This document shows, one piece after another, positions 57,489 to 64,000 of a stretch of DNA of 64,000 bases; within the stretch, counting starts at the first letter, position 1, and the number at the start of each line of letters is the position of its first letter. The position numbers were made by a program, and so were the translations under genes. The notes beneath the pieces are model-generated. The model did not search any database, was not told the origin of the DNA, and was given only the letters and a program-made list of their open reading frames with translations. The DNA is from JASLCR01 sp036405235 (GTDB lineage Bacteria > Patescibacteriota > Saccharimonadia > Saccharimonadales > Saccharimonadaceae), in NCBI GenBank assembly GCA_036405235.1, contig DASWYA010000001.1, forward strand, positions 744,001-808,000, in the 5' to 3' direction.

Positions 57489-59108
57489 CTAAGCCCTGTG
57501 CCTTGGTGGTTCTGACGGTGGTCGTTTCTTCAAGGCTGACCAACCTAGACGGCGCGGCTGTTGCTGTTTGATTTGTCTAAGGTCTTTATCGCCGCGCTCG
57601 AGTGATTGCGTGGTTGGCTCGCCATTTTTCATCTCGCGTCGTCTAGTATGGAGCTTCTGTATGATATTTACCAAGTTTCCTACTCGTTCTTTCGGTAGCT
57701 TACCAGCCTTATAGATTGTGTGCGATGGCTCTTCGATGCGTGACGCAATACGTGCTCTCTCCGTCAGTATCTGAATCTCAACTGGAACAATATCGTCCTC
57801 GAGTGCGCCTGATGCCGTGTACCGGCTAGTCCTATGATGAAATGTAACTTTTGAAACTTCGAAGCCGCTGTCTGTATCTTCATCATGGACGAGATCCCAC
57901 ACTTCAGGAGAAACGCTATTTTTCACAGCATCAAGGTATTCTTTGCTGCCCTGAACATGGACAAATTTGTTGCGCTTCGGTGAAGCTACTCCTATATATT
58001 GAGGCGAATCGCTGTCAACAATTGTAGCGGCCATTTGTTGAAGCAATATAGCAGACTGTTCTACGCTTTTGGTAACGAGTGTCATAGCTAAGACGTCTGT
58101 CGGAGCTGCGTTCTTGTTTTCCGTGTCTGAGGTTTTGATGCGATGCAAGCGTTTCATGAGTGAACCAAGTGACTTTACTCGCCACACAAGTCGTTGAGAG
58201 AGTTCTGACATACCAAGATCGGCAGCTTCCCATGTGCCGATACCATATTTCACACTATGTCCTGAACCTGAAGGAAGGGTTACGTCTGCCACGGAGTCAA
58301 CTCCGAAGCCATCGAGTACGTCTGTGACGCGTCCAGCTATTGACTCGGGACTGCCGAGGCTGTCGATCATTTGCTTGGCTTGGTTGTGGATTGCTCCATA
58401 TGTTTCTGGCTCAAGCTTACTCTCTAGCTGGATGCGATCTGCAAGAGAATTTAGCCCCATAGCGAGACCGTCAAAACCGGTTATTTCAGCGAATGGAGCA
58501 CAGATCGCTTTTGTCGCGTATACTAGCTTTAGTAATTTAGTCGGATCGCCACGCTCAGATAGCTGATCCTCAAGTTCAACATAATAACTGGTAGCGAGGA
58601 TGGCAAGGACTTCAAGGTTAACCCCCTGACCATTTGGCGCTTCCTCTGACTTTTCGCTAACGAGATTTAGCAAATCGTCGAAATCACACAGAGGTATGTC
58701 GGCGGATAATTCTTTTCCAGGGGCGGGTCGCCCTGTTTGGGAGTTGAGACCAGCAATATAATTAGAATATTGATTATTTATAAAACCTTGTACGAGGAGC
58801 ATATCCGCATTTAGCGCAGCTAGAGTCCGGGCTTGTCCACTTGCGGAATCTATATTTTTTGACTGAAGAAAGTGTCCAAAATCTCTCAGGCGATTTGGAT
58901 TGAACATATCGCCAACTTCGTTGTGTTTGCGGATTGCCGAGAAGTGTTCGGCAATCAATAGGGCATCTTCGTGTAGCTTATTAAAGCCAAAGTCGTTTAG
59001 CCTAGCATGGACTCTTTCTCCAAAATTATCGGACACTTTACCGTAGTAGGAGTGTAGTCTTTCTCCTTCTGAGTGGGTGTCGTTTACTGGGTGGTATGCT
59101 GTAGCCAT
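57489..59108 (-). CDS. Divergent RelA/SpoT-fold protein
   Basis: 539 residues from the ATG at 59108. The N-terminal 280 residues are helical and unrecognised. Residues about 300-490 follow the RelA/SpoT synthetase pattern: RVKSLGSLMKRL (RxKxxxS..K), PTDVLAMTLV (the D of DxxAxR kept, Arg lost), an ASPKRNKFVHV element, GFEVSKVTF at the place of GYQSLHTTV (Tyr to Phe, His to Lys) and VPVEIQILTERARIASRIEEPSHTIYK, where EVQIRT...AE...H..YK is expected. Catalytic ability is uncertain. A tail rich in Arg/Pro/Gln follows. It could be an alarmone synthetase, a toxSAS-type toxin, or a regulatory relative. Confidence 0.55.
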   Translation of the reverse strand: MATAYHPVNDTHSEGERLHSYYGKVSDNFGERVHARLNDFGFNKLHEDALLIAEHFSAIRKHNEVGDMFNPNRLRDFGHFLQSKNIDSASGQARTLAALNADMLLVQGFINNQYSNYIAGLNSQTGRPAPGKELSADIPLCDFDDLLNLVSEKSEEAPNGQGVNLEVLAILATSYYVELEDQLSERGDPTKLLKLVYATKAICAPFAEITGFDGLAMGLNSLADRIQLESKLEPETYGAIHNQAKQMIDSLGSPESIAGRVTDVLDGFGVDSVADVTLPSGSGHSVKYGIGTWEAADLGMSELSQRLVWRVKSLGSLMKRLHRIKTSDTENKNAAPTDVLAMTLVTKSVEQSAILLQQMAATIVDSDSPQYIGVASPKRNKFVHVQGSKEYLDAVKNSVSPEVWDLVHDEDTDSGFEVSKVTFHHRTSRYTASGALEDDIVPVEIQILTERARIASRIEEPSHTIYKAGKLPKERVGNLVNIIQKLHTRRREMKNGEPTTQSLERGDKDLRQIKQQQPRRLGWSALKKRPPSEPPRHRA

Positions 59109-59130
59109 AGGCAATCTTTGTTACAACTCT

Positions 59131-59159
59131 ATTTTAGCATAAAAAGTATGATTTGTCCA
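59131..59159 (-). promoter_or_regulatory. Promoter TGGACA-N17-TAAAAT (TATGC-extended family)
   Basis: On the minus strand TGGACA (59154-59159), a spacer ending TATGC, TAAAAT (59131-59136). Shares GACAAATCAT with the promoter at 53152. Leader of about 16 nt without Shine-Dalgarno. Confidence 0.7.
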
Positions 59160-59163
59160 CCTC

Positions 59164-59205
59164 TTGACGGACAGAGAGTGATTATGTACTATAAAAAGTA
59201 TAGTA
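59164..59205 (+). promoter_or_regulatory. Promoter and overlapping palindromic operator of the FMN reductase gene
   Basis: TTGACG (59164-59169), 17-bp spacer, TACTAT (59187-59192). The -10 is part of a perfect palindrome TACTATA-AAAAG-TATAGTA (59187-59205), a good site for a dimeric repressor such as a MarR or HxlR type; no such regulator is in the window. Confidence 0.55.
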
Positions 59206-59242
59206 ATAATATACAGTAATTGTACTAAAAGGAGGAAAACAA

Positions 59243-59800
59243 ATGAATGTAGCTGTTGTAGTAGGCACGACACGAGACGGACGAGTAACGCCAAAATTAG
59301 CAAAGTTGGTAGAGAAAAGTTTGCGCGAGAAGCATGATGATGTATCTGTCCTTGATCTTGCAGAGTTTGAAATCCCTATGTTGTCTGAGGCTCCTTGGAT
59401 GCCAGATCGCGTCTTAACTGAAGGTACAAAAAAATGGCTCGACGCGCTAGCCAAAGCTGACGCCTACGTTATTGTAACCGGTGAGTACAATCATGGCATA
59501 CCTGCGGTTTTGAAGAATGCGCTTGACTACACTCAAGGTGAGTTACGACGAAAACCAGTCGGAATTGTGAGCCATGGCGTAGTGGGTGGAGCGCGCTCTG
59601 CTGAGCACTTGCGTCTCGTGCTTGCAAGTAAAATCGCAGCATCTGTCGTTCCTGATAGTGTGACATTCCATGGTCATGTCGATGCGATGATAAGTGACGA
59701 AGGCGAACTGACTGACGAGCACCACAACGGTGCAGCGCTTGATGCACACCTTGATGATGTTCTCTGGTACGCCAAGGCTCTCAAAGACGCCCGCGCATAA
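59243..59800 (+). CDS. NAD(P)H-dependent FMN reductase family protein
   Basis: 185 residues; AAAGGAGG lies about 9 nt before the ATG. Flavodoxin-like fold: MNVAVVVGTTRDGRVTPKLA (FMN phosphate loop, T-x-R-x-G-R), then DAYVIVTGEYNHGIPAVLKNALDY near 75-98, the family's flavin-binding signature, and PVGIVSHGVVGGARSAEHLR. Reduces flavin, quinones or similar electron acceptors with NAD(P)H in the cytoplasm. Its promoter carries a palindromic operator, so it is probably induced by redox or chemical stress. Confidence 0.9.
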   Translation: MNVAVVVGTTRDGRVTPKLAKLVEKSLREKHDDVSVLDLAEFEIPMLSEAPWMPDRVLTEGTKKWLDALAKADAYVIVTGEYNHGIPAVLKNALDYTQGELRRKPVGIVSHGVVGGARSAEHLRLVLASKIAASVVPDSVTFHGHVDAMISDEGELTDEHHNGAALDAHLDDVLWYAKALKDARA

Positions 59801-59846
59801 TCTACGGCTCCAAGGTGTACAATAGCTTATAAGGAGGTCTCATTCC

Positions 59847-61040
59847 ATGAATATGCTCGAAAGTGCAGAAGCGATTATTGGTCGTACGGCTGATCGGCTG
59901 GGGTGGGATGAGCAGAAAAAGCGGCAGTTCTTGGCGCCGGAAGCGGTGCACGAGTTTACGATTACCGTAGACGAAGTACAACATCATGCGTATCGAGTGC
60001 AGCACAATGATTCTCGTGGCCCATTTAAGGGTGGGATTCGCTTTCATCCACATGTTGATGAAGCTGAGGTGCAGGCGCTTGCTACATTGATGAGCGTAAA
60101 ATGTGCTGCGGTAGATATTCCAATGGGTGGCGGCAAGGGTGGTGTCGCTTTTAATCCGCGCGAATATAGCGAGGAGCATATAGAAAAGGTCGCACGTGAA
60201 TATGTACGAGCACTTGAAAGTCATATTGGTCCTGACAAGGATGTGCCGGCTCCAGATGTAAATACAGACGGCCAGGTAATTGACTGGATGGTCGACGAGT
60301 ACGAAAAACTGACTGGTGATACATCTCAGGCAAGCTTTACGGGTAAATCTTTAGATAAAGGTGGGAGCGAAGGTAGGATCGAAGCAACTGGACGTGGTGG
60401 AATGATCGTACTTCGTGAATATTTGAAATCAATCGGGAAGAATCCACGCGATGTTACTGTGGCAGTGCAGGGAATGGGAAACGTCGGGTTTTATTTTGCG
60501 AAGATTGCTACGCGTGAACTTGGCGTGAAGGTAGTGGCCGTGAGTAACTCTCGGGTCTCGATGTTTAAGTCGGATGGATTTGATTTTACGGGTCTCGAGT
60601 TTTCACGCGAGGTGATGGATGAGCTGAAAGCCGACGCCGAAGTACGGGCGAGCGAAGACATATTGGAAGCTGAAGCTGATGTGCTTGTTTTCGCAGCGCT
60701 TGGCGAAGTGCTTGATGCGAGCAACCAACAATTGATAGTAGCAGACACGATTCTTGAACTGGCGAATGGGCCTGTCGATGATGAGGCATTGGAGCTGCTT
60801 TCAAATAGGGGTATTGTCGTGATTCCAGATGTGATTGCCAATGCTGGTGGTGTTATTGTGAGCTACCTTGAGTGGAAGCAAAATCGTATAGGTCAGCGGT
60901 GGAGCGAAGAGCGTGTAAATAGTGAGCTTAGTGCTATTTTGACGCGAGCGATGCAGGCAAATATTGCCAGGGCTGACACTGAGGAATGTAGCCTAAAAGA
61001 AGCCGCGTTCTTAACAGCACTGGAGCGATTGGAGGACTAA
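59847..61040 (+). CDS. gdhA: Glutamate/leucine dehydrogenase family protein
   Basis: 397 residues; AAGGAGG lies 9 nt upstream, one of the best ribosome sites here. N-terminal substrate domain: HHAYRVQHNDSRGPFKGGIRFHP, catalytic Lys in VDIPMGGGKGGVAFNP near 92, PAPDVNTDGQVIDWMVDEYEKL near 130. C-terminal Rossmann domain: VAVQGMGNVGFYFAKI near 205. It interconverts glutamate and 2-oxoglutarate plus ammonia with NAD(P), one of few amino-acid enzymes in the window. msrB follows directly (TAA-ATG). Confidence 0.92.
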   Translation: MNMLESAEAIIGRTADRLGWDEQKKRQFLAPEAVHEFTITVDEVQHHAYRVQHNDSRGPFKGGIRFHPHVDEAEVQALATLMSVKCAAVDIPMGGGKGGVAFNPREYSEEHIEKVAREYVRALESHIGPDKDVPAPDVNTDGQVIDWMVDEYEKLTGDTSQASFTGKSLDKGGSEGRIEATGRGGMIVLREYLKSIGKNPRDVTVAVQGMGNVGFYFAKIATRELGVKVVAVSNSRVSMFKSDGFDFTGLEFSREVMDELKADAEVRASEDILEAEADVLVFAALGEVLDASNQQLIVADTILELANGPVDDEALELLSNRGIVVIPDVIANAGGVIVSYLEWKQNRIGQRWSEERVNSELSAILTRAMQANIARADTEECSLKEAAFLTALERLED

Positions 61041-61421
61041 ATGGATGATGCTAAGTGGAAAGAAAAACTAACACCAGAGCAGTATAGAGTGCTGCGCGAA
61101 AAAGGCACCGAAGCGCCGGGATCAAGTGAACTCGATAGCGTATTTGATCCTGGCAGCTACAGCTGTGCAGCGTGTGGTGTGGAATTATTTGAGAGTGAGA
61201 AAAAATTTGAGGCTCACTGTGGCTGGCCGAGCTTTTATGATGCCAAAAAGGGGGCAGTTGAGTTTCATCCTGATGATACGCTCGGTATGAGCCGAACAGA
61301 GGTGACCTGCGCAAACTGTGGTGGACATCTCGGTCATGTCTTTGAAGGTGAAGGTCTTGGTACGCCAACCGACCAACGGTTTTGTATCAATGGTGTGAGT
61401 CTAAAGTTCAATAAAAAATAA
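61041..61421 (+). CDS. msrB: Peptide-methionine (R)-S-oxide reductase
   Basis: 126 residues. Zinc ligands in two CxxC pairs (SCAACGVEL near 46 and TCANCGGHL near 92), substrate pocket HCGWPSFYD near 60, HVFEGEGLGTPTDQR, and the catalytic Cys in RFCINGVSLKF near 118. Repairs methionine-R-sulfoxide in proteins. It abuts gdhA and probably shares its transcript. No resolving Cys is evident outside the zinc site, so thioredoxin may reduce it directly. Confidence 0.95.
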   Translation: MDDAKWKEKLTPEQYRVLREKGTEAPGSSELDSVFDPGSYSCAACGVELFESEKKFEAHCGWPSFYDAKKGAVEFHPDDTLGMSRTEVTCANCGGHLGHVFEGEGLGTPTDQRFCINGVSLKFNKK

Positions 61422-61440
61422 TTTTAGGGTAGTTGCTCGC

Positions 61441-61526
61441 CCGAAGGCGAGACGAGTTTCCCGATTTCTAAAGAGTGTGATTCCTGTGCGGCACTCATCG
61501 TAACTGTTATCTCGTCTCGCCTTCGG
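61441..61526. repeat. 16-bp perfect inverted repeat at the edge of GC-rich island 2
   Basis: CCGAAGGCGAGACGAG (61441-61456) and CTCGTCTCGCCTTCGG (61511-61526) are exact reverse complements, 54 bp apart. The repeat lies between the convergent msrB and the GC-rich gene. It may be a long-loop terminator or a mobile-element end. Confidence 0.6.
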
Positions 61527-61542
61527 TGGTGATCGGGCGTGA

Positions 61543-61896
61543 TCAGGCCAGCGCGTGGTCTATCGCGGAGTAGCTCCGCCGACGACCGGTGCGACTGCGC
61601 TTCGGCATGAGGCTGTCGGCGTGCTTGCCCTTGGTGGTGATCCGCGCTTGGGCGGACTTGCGGTGCACGCTGATCAGTCGAGCCTCTCGAAGCGAGTACA
61701 GTGCCGCGATGAGTACGTCGCGACGCTGGTCATCTGCCCCGAGCTTCTCAGGGTAGTCGAGCTTCGACATGATCCTGTCGGCGAGTTCCTCGATGGTGCG
61801 AACGCCCATGATCGTGTGCTCGCTGATCAGGACCCCGCGCGCTTGACGTGCTGCTGACCGGATCTTTCGATCCTTGTGACACAGTGCAGGATGCAC
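61543..61896 (-). CDS. GC-rich hypothetical protein, probably acquired by transfer
   Basis: 117 residues from GTG 61896 with AGGAG 5-6 nt upstream. Basic, no signal or membrane helix. It reads MGVRTIEELADRIMSKLDYP, then ADDQRRDVLIAALYSLREAR, then a Lys/Arg-rich C-terminus (SLMPKRSRTGRRRSY). The pattern could be a small helical DNA- or RNA-binding protein. Row 61561-61620 is 41/60 G+C, against 29/60 for 61201-61260. The promoter in front of it (61942-61970) is AT-rich and of local type, so the gene may have been placed under local control. Confidence 0.5.
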   Translation of the reverse strand: MHPALCHKDRKIRSAARQARGVLISEHTIMGVRTIEELADRIMSKLDYPEKLGADDQRRDVLIAALYSLREARLISVHRKSAQARITTKGKHADSLMPKRSRTGRRRSYSAIDHALA

Positions 61897-61918
61897 GGCG
61901 TCTCCTCTCTGTCGAGAT

Positions 61919-61939
61919 ATCCGGAGTCTCCGGATTTTT
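61919..61939 (+). terminator. Short hairpin with T-run before orn
   Basis: ATCCGGA-GTC-TCCGGAT followed by TTTTT. On the plus strand it would stop read-through from msrB into orn. Confidence 0.55.
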
Positions 61940-61941
61940 GT

Positions 61942-61970
61942 ATAATAAAACTATAATTTGTCAAAGTCAA
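61942..61970 (-). promoter_or_regulatory. Promoter of the GC-rich gene (TTGACT-N17-TATTAT)
   Basis: On the minus strand TTGACT (61965-61970) and TATTAT (61942-61947) are 17 bp apart. Divergent from the orn -10 TATAAT at 61984-61989. Confidence 0.55.
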
Positions 61971-61997
61971 GATCGTATAATGCTATAATTAACAGTA

Positions 61998-62528
61998 ATG
62001 AAACACGCGAAGCTTCTTTGGATAGATCTTGAAATGACCGGCCTCGACCCGATAGAAGACCGTATTTTAGAAGTTGCGGCGATTGCAACGGATTGGGATT
62101 TTAAAGAAATTGCGACACATGAGGCCGTAAAAAAAGTTGGCCCGGATCTTATGAAGAAGCGTATGGTTGGTGAATTTTGGGAGAAATTTTCAGAGGTGCG
62201 CGATGCATTGCAAGCACAGAATGAGACCGGAAAAAACGGTCGCTTAGTAGAAAATGAACTACTTGAATTTATCAACGAGCATTTTGACAGCGAAAAACCA
62301 GTACTTCTTGCAGGTAATTCAATTCACCAAGATCGCAAGTTTATCGAAAATGAATGGCCGAGACTCAACGCGCGGCTGCACTATCGGATGCTTGATGTTA
62401 GCGCCTGGAAAGTTGTCTTTGAAGGTAAATATAGAAAAAAATTTGCCAAACCTGAAGCACACCGAGCGATGGATGATATCCGTGGTAGTATCGAAGAGAT
62501 CGAGTACTATTTGAAAAAGCTTCGCTAG
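61998..62528 (+). CDS. orn: Oligoribonuclease
   Basis: 176 residues, normal for Orn (about 180). DEDDh exonuclease motifs: WIDLEMTGLDPIEDRILEVA near 10 (Asp, Glu), LLAGNSIHQDRKFIE near 108 (Asp), and EAHRAMDDIRGSIEEI near 155 (His, Asp). Degrades 2-5-nt RNAs, including pGpG. TATAAT (61984-61989) is 8 nt before the ATG with no Shine-Dalgarno. The next gene starts 15 bp downstream. Confidence 0.94.
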   Translation: MKHAKLLWIDLEMTGLDPIEDRILEVAAIATDWDFKEIATHEAVKKVGPDLMKKRMVGEFWEKFSEVRDALQAQNETGKNGRLVENELLEFINEHFDSEKPVLLAGNSIHQDRKFIENEWPRLNARLHYRMLDVSAWKVVFEGKYRKKFAKPEAHRAMDDIRGSIEEIEYYLKKLR

Positions 62529-62543
62529 TGGTACACTGATAAT

Positions 62544-63770
62544 ATGTTAGCGATGAAGCGTCGGAAAAAGGGTGCTTACGGGAGAAACTTACTTATTTTG
62601 TGTGTCTTGCTCACGGCTTCTGTAGCTGTTGGTTGGTGGATATGGGGCGATCACTCATCAAATCAGCAAAGCACTTCGCATGCGCCAAGTGTCAGGCAGG
62701 AGTCGCCTGTTCCAAAACCGGTAAGTGCTCAGGCAAAAGTGCTTTTCGGGGGTACAACATTTTGGGGGCGCATGACCGAAGAGTGGTCAATGAAAAGTCC
62801 TCTAAAGTACAAGTTTCCGTTTCAGCGTCTGAAAGAGTTTGACCGCGAAAAGTACACAGCGTGGATCGCTGGACTCGAGTGTCCAATGAAAGCGAGCGTG
62901 CATATGACGGCCGCTGAGCAGGAAGAAAACTTACAGTTTAACTGCTCTCCAGACTTCTTGCCAGAGGCGAAAAAATGGTTTACGGCCTTTACTCTGGCCA
63001 ATAACCACAGCGACAATCAAGGCGCTGATGGATTTGCGGAGACAAAAAAGCACCTAGACGAAAACGGGATCCAGTACTTTGGGCATTATGATCCAAAAAA
63101 GACTGAGGATACATGTGATGTAATTGCTCTACCTGTAAAGGTGAAAAAAGACGATGGGCAGAGTGTTGAAGGGAAACTACCAGTGGCAATGTGTGGTTAT
63201 CACGGTGTGTTTGGCATACCTCCAGAAGAGTCAGTGGCGGTGATGAAACGCTACAGTAAAGTGATGCCAGTGTTTGCATTGCCTCACATGGGTGCCGAGT
63301 ATAAGCCTGCGCCAGATCAGATCAAGACAGATTTCTATCGCAGCCTGATTGATGGTGGAGCAGATGCGGTGATCGCTGATCACCCGCACTGGGTGCAGAC
63401 GACAGAGGCGTATAAAGGCCATCTGATCGTGTACAGTATGGGTAATTTTATGTTTGATCAGCAGTTTAATCTTGAGGTGACACGTTCAGCGGCGATTCGT
63501 ATGGAGATGGAAGTAAAAGACGAGAGTGATCTCGAGGCATGGCTGAAAATTGGCGAAACATGTGGGACGTACCACGATGATTGTCTAGAAAAAATAGAAG
63601 ACAGGAAGCTAAAGAAACTATCAGCTACGTATAAATTTGGTGTAGTCGGTACGCGTGATGATAACAAGCAGACACACCTAGCAAATCCAAGCGACAATGC
63701 CGCTATCTTGCAGCGACTAAACTGGAACCAAACGATGAGTCGGCTAGACTCTCCATACGGAAGTTTGTAA
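62544..63770 (+). CDS. CapA-family (PGA_cap) metallophosphatase-like protein
   Basis: 408 residues; TACACT lies 6 nt before the ATG 62544 (an ATG three codons later is possible). A basic N-terminus and one helix (LLILCVLLTASVAVGWWIWG, about 13-32) anchor it. The outer domain is CapA-like: VLFGGTTFWGR near 67, FTLANNHSDNQGADGFAETKKHL near 147, VFALPHMGAEYKPAPDQ near 245, DAVIADHPHWVQ near 275, IVYSMGNFMFDQ near 295. CapA proteins act in poly-gamma-glutamate capsule export in Bacillus; relatives elsewhere have other surface-polymer roles. No capB/capC partner is seen. Confidence 0.87.
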   Translation: MLAMKRRKKGAYGRNLLILCVLLTASVAVGWWIWGDHSSNQQSTSHAPSVRQESPVPKPVSAQAKVLFGGTTFWGRMTEEWSMKSPLKYKFPFQRLKEFDREKYTAWIAGLECPMKASVHMTAAEQEENLQFNCSPDFLPEAKKWFTAFTLANNHSDNQGADGFAETKKHLDENGIQYFGHYDPKKTEDTCDVIALPVKVKKDDGQSVEGKLPVAMCGYHGVFGIPPEESVAVMKRYSKVMPVFALPHMGAEYKPAPDQIKTDFYRSLIDGGADAVIADHPHWVQTTEAYKGHLIVYSMGNFMFDQQFNLEVTRSAAIRMEMEVKDESDLEAWLKIGETCGTYHDDCLEKIEDRKLKKLSATYKFGVVGTRDDNKQTHLANPSDNAAILQRLNWNQTMSRLDSPYGSL

Positions 63771-63780
63771 AATAGACCCC

Positions 63781-64000
63781 ATGACACATAAAGATCTCGA
63801 AGAATATTTGCTCAGTTTTCCACGTACATGGCTTGATTTTCCATTTGGCGAGGGGACGAGTGTCTATAAAGTTGGCGATAAAGCGGCTAATGATGGGAAG
63901 TTATTTGCGATTATTGCAGATGATTCGAAGCCACTACGTGTAAGTTTGAAATGTGATCCGCAACTTGCTGAAAATTTGCGTGAAAAATATGAGAGCGTGC
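63781..64000 (+). CDS. MmcQ/YjbR-family protein, cut by window edge
   Basis: 73 residues visible, running off the right end. The start MTHKDLEEYLLSFPRTWLDFPFGEG, then YKVGDKLFAII-like YKVGDKAANDGKLFAIIA and LRVSLKCDPQLAENLRE, match the small MmcQ/YjbR (double-wing CyaY-like fold) family, usually 110-120 residues and of uncertain, possibly DNA-binding, function. TAAAAT (63768-63773) is 7 nt before the ATG, again a leaderless arrangement. Confidence 0.8.
   Translation, partial: MTHKDLEEYLLSFPRTWLDFPFGEGTSVYKVGDKAANDGKLFAIIADDSKPLRVSLKCDPQLAENLREKYESV

Overview
The window looks like a chromosomal segment of a Candidatus Saccharibacteria (TM7, Patescibacteria/CPR) genome. This is an inference from gene content. 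It carries a VirB6/PrgI/pilin-type secretion cluster, a family of small two-helix VirB2-like pilins, FemX/Mur-ligase/Ddl wall genes with shortened or divergent Mur ligases, a bifunctional PGI/PMI, a class I ribonucleotide reductase, and no amino-acid or cofactor biosynthesis. TGA is used as a normal stop, so the recoded SR1/Gracilibacteria code is not in use. Background G+C is moderate (29/60 in one sampled row), with two small GC-rich islands (41-42/60 in sampled rows).

Layout. 1-8885 (minus): PrgI (partial), two large VirB6-like membrane proteins, and two unknown proteins. 9008-11374 (plus): an operon of six small T4SS-pilin-like proteins; a seventh paralog lies at 14274-14678. 11.5-21.8 kb: hsp20, comF, tRNA-Ser(UGA), tRNA-Ser(GCU), tRNA-Arg(GCG), tRNA-Ser(CGA), a type IV prepilin-like protein, a membrane metallophosphoesterase, HIT, rlmH and several unknown membrane proteins. 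21.8-30.4 kb: valS, femX, tsaD, murE-like, murF-like and ddl. 30.4-32.6 kb: a CIRCE-controlled groES/groEL operon with a membrane microprotein between the two genes. 32.7-38.9 kb: a putative metallopeptidase lipoprotein, unknowns, PGI/PMI and a MacB/LolCDE-like ABC exporter. 38.9-39.7 kb: a GC-rich secreted protein with its own terminator. 39.9-44.5 kb: tRNA-Ser(GGA) with a duplicated 3' end, a BspA-like repeat surface protein, a mannose-6-phosphate-isomerase-like cupin and a membrane spermidine-synthase-like protein. 44.5-50.4 kb: a structured leader, nrdA, a 57-aa CxxC tail peptide, nrdB, CYTH and an Nramp transporter. 50.3-64 kb: hydrolase, rnhA, pyrG, argS, mscL, a RelA/SpoT-like protein, an FMN reductase, gdhA, msrB, a second GC-rich island, orn, CapA-like, and a partial MmcQ/YjbR gene.

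The most unusual signals are these. (1) The ribonucleotide reductase appears split: NrdA has no C-terminal cysteine pair, and a separate 57-aa ORF between nrdA and nrdB ends in CEGC-Q. (2) NrdB has Glu and Phe at the positions that define Mn/Fe class Ic enzymes, and an Nramp Mn/Fe importer lies just downstream. (3) About fifteen genes have a -10 hexamer only 6-8 nt before the ATG and no Shine-Dalgarno, which predicts widespread leaderless mRNAs. (4) Four genes without clear housekeeping roles share one promoter type (TKGACA-N17 ending in TATGCTAAWAT). (5) A one-helix microprotein is coupled to both groES and groEL. (6) The nrdA leader is structured and holds a 7-codon uORF behind a perfect AGGAGGTG. 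(7) There are two GC-rich, possibly host-derived genes.
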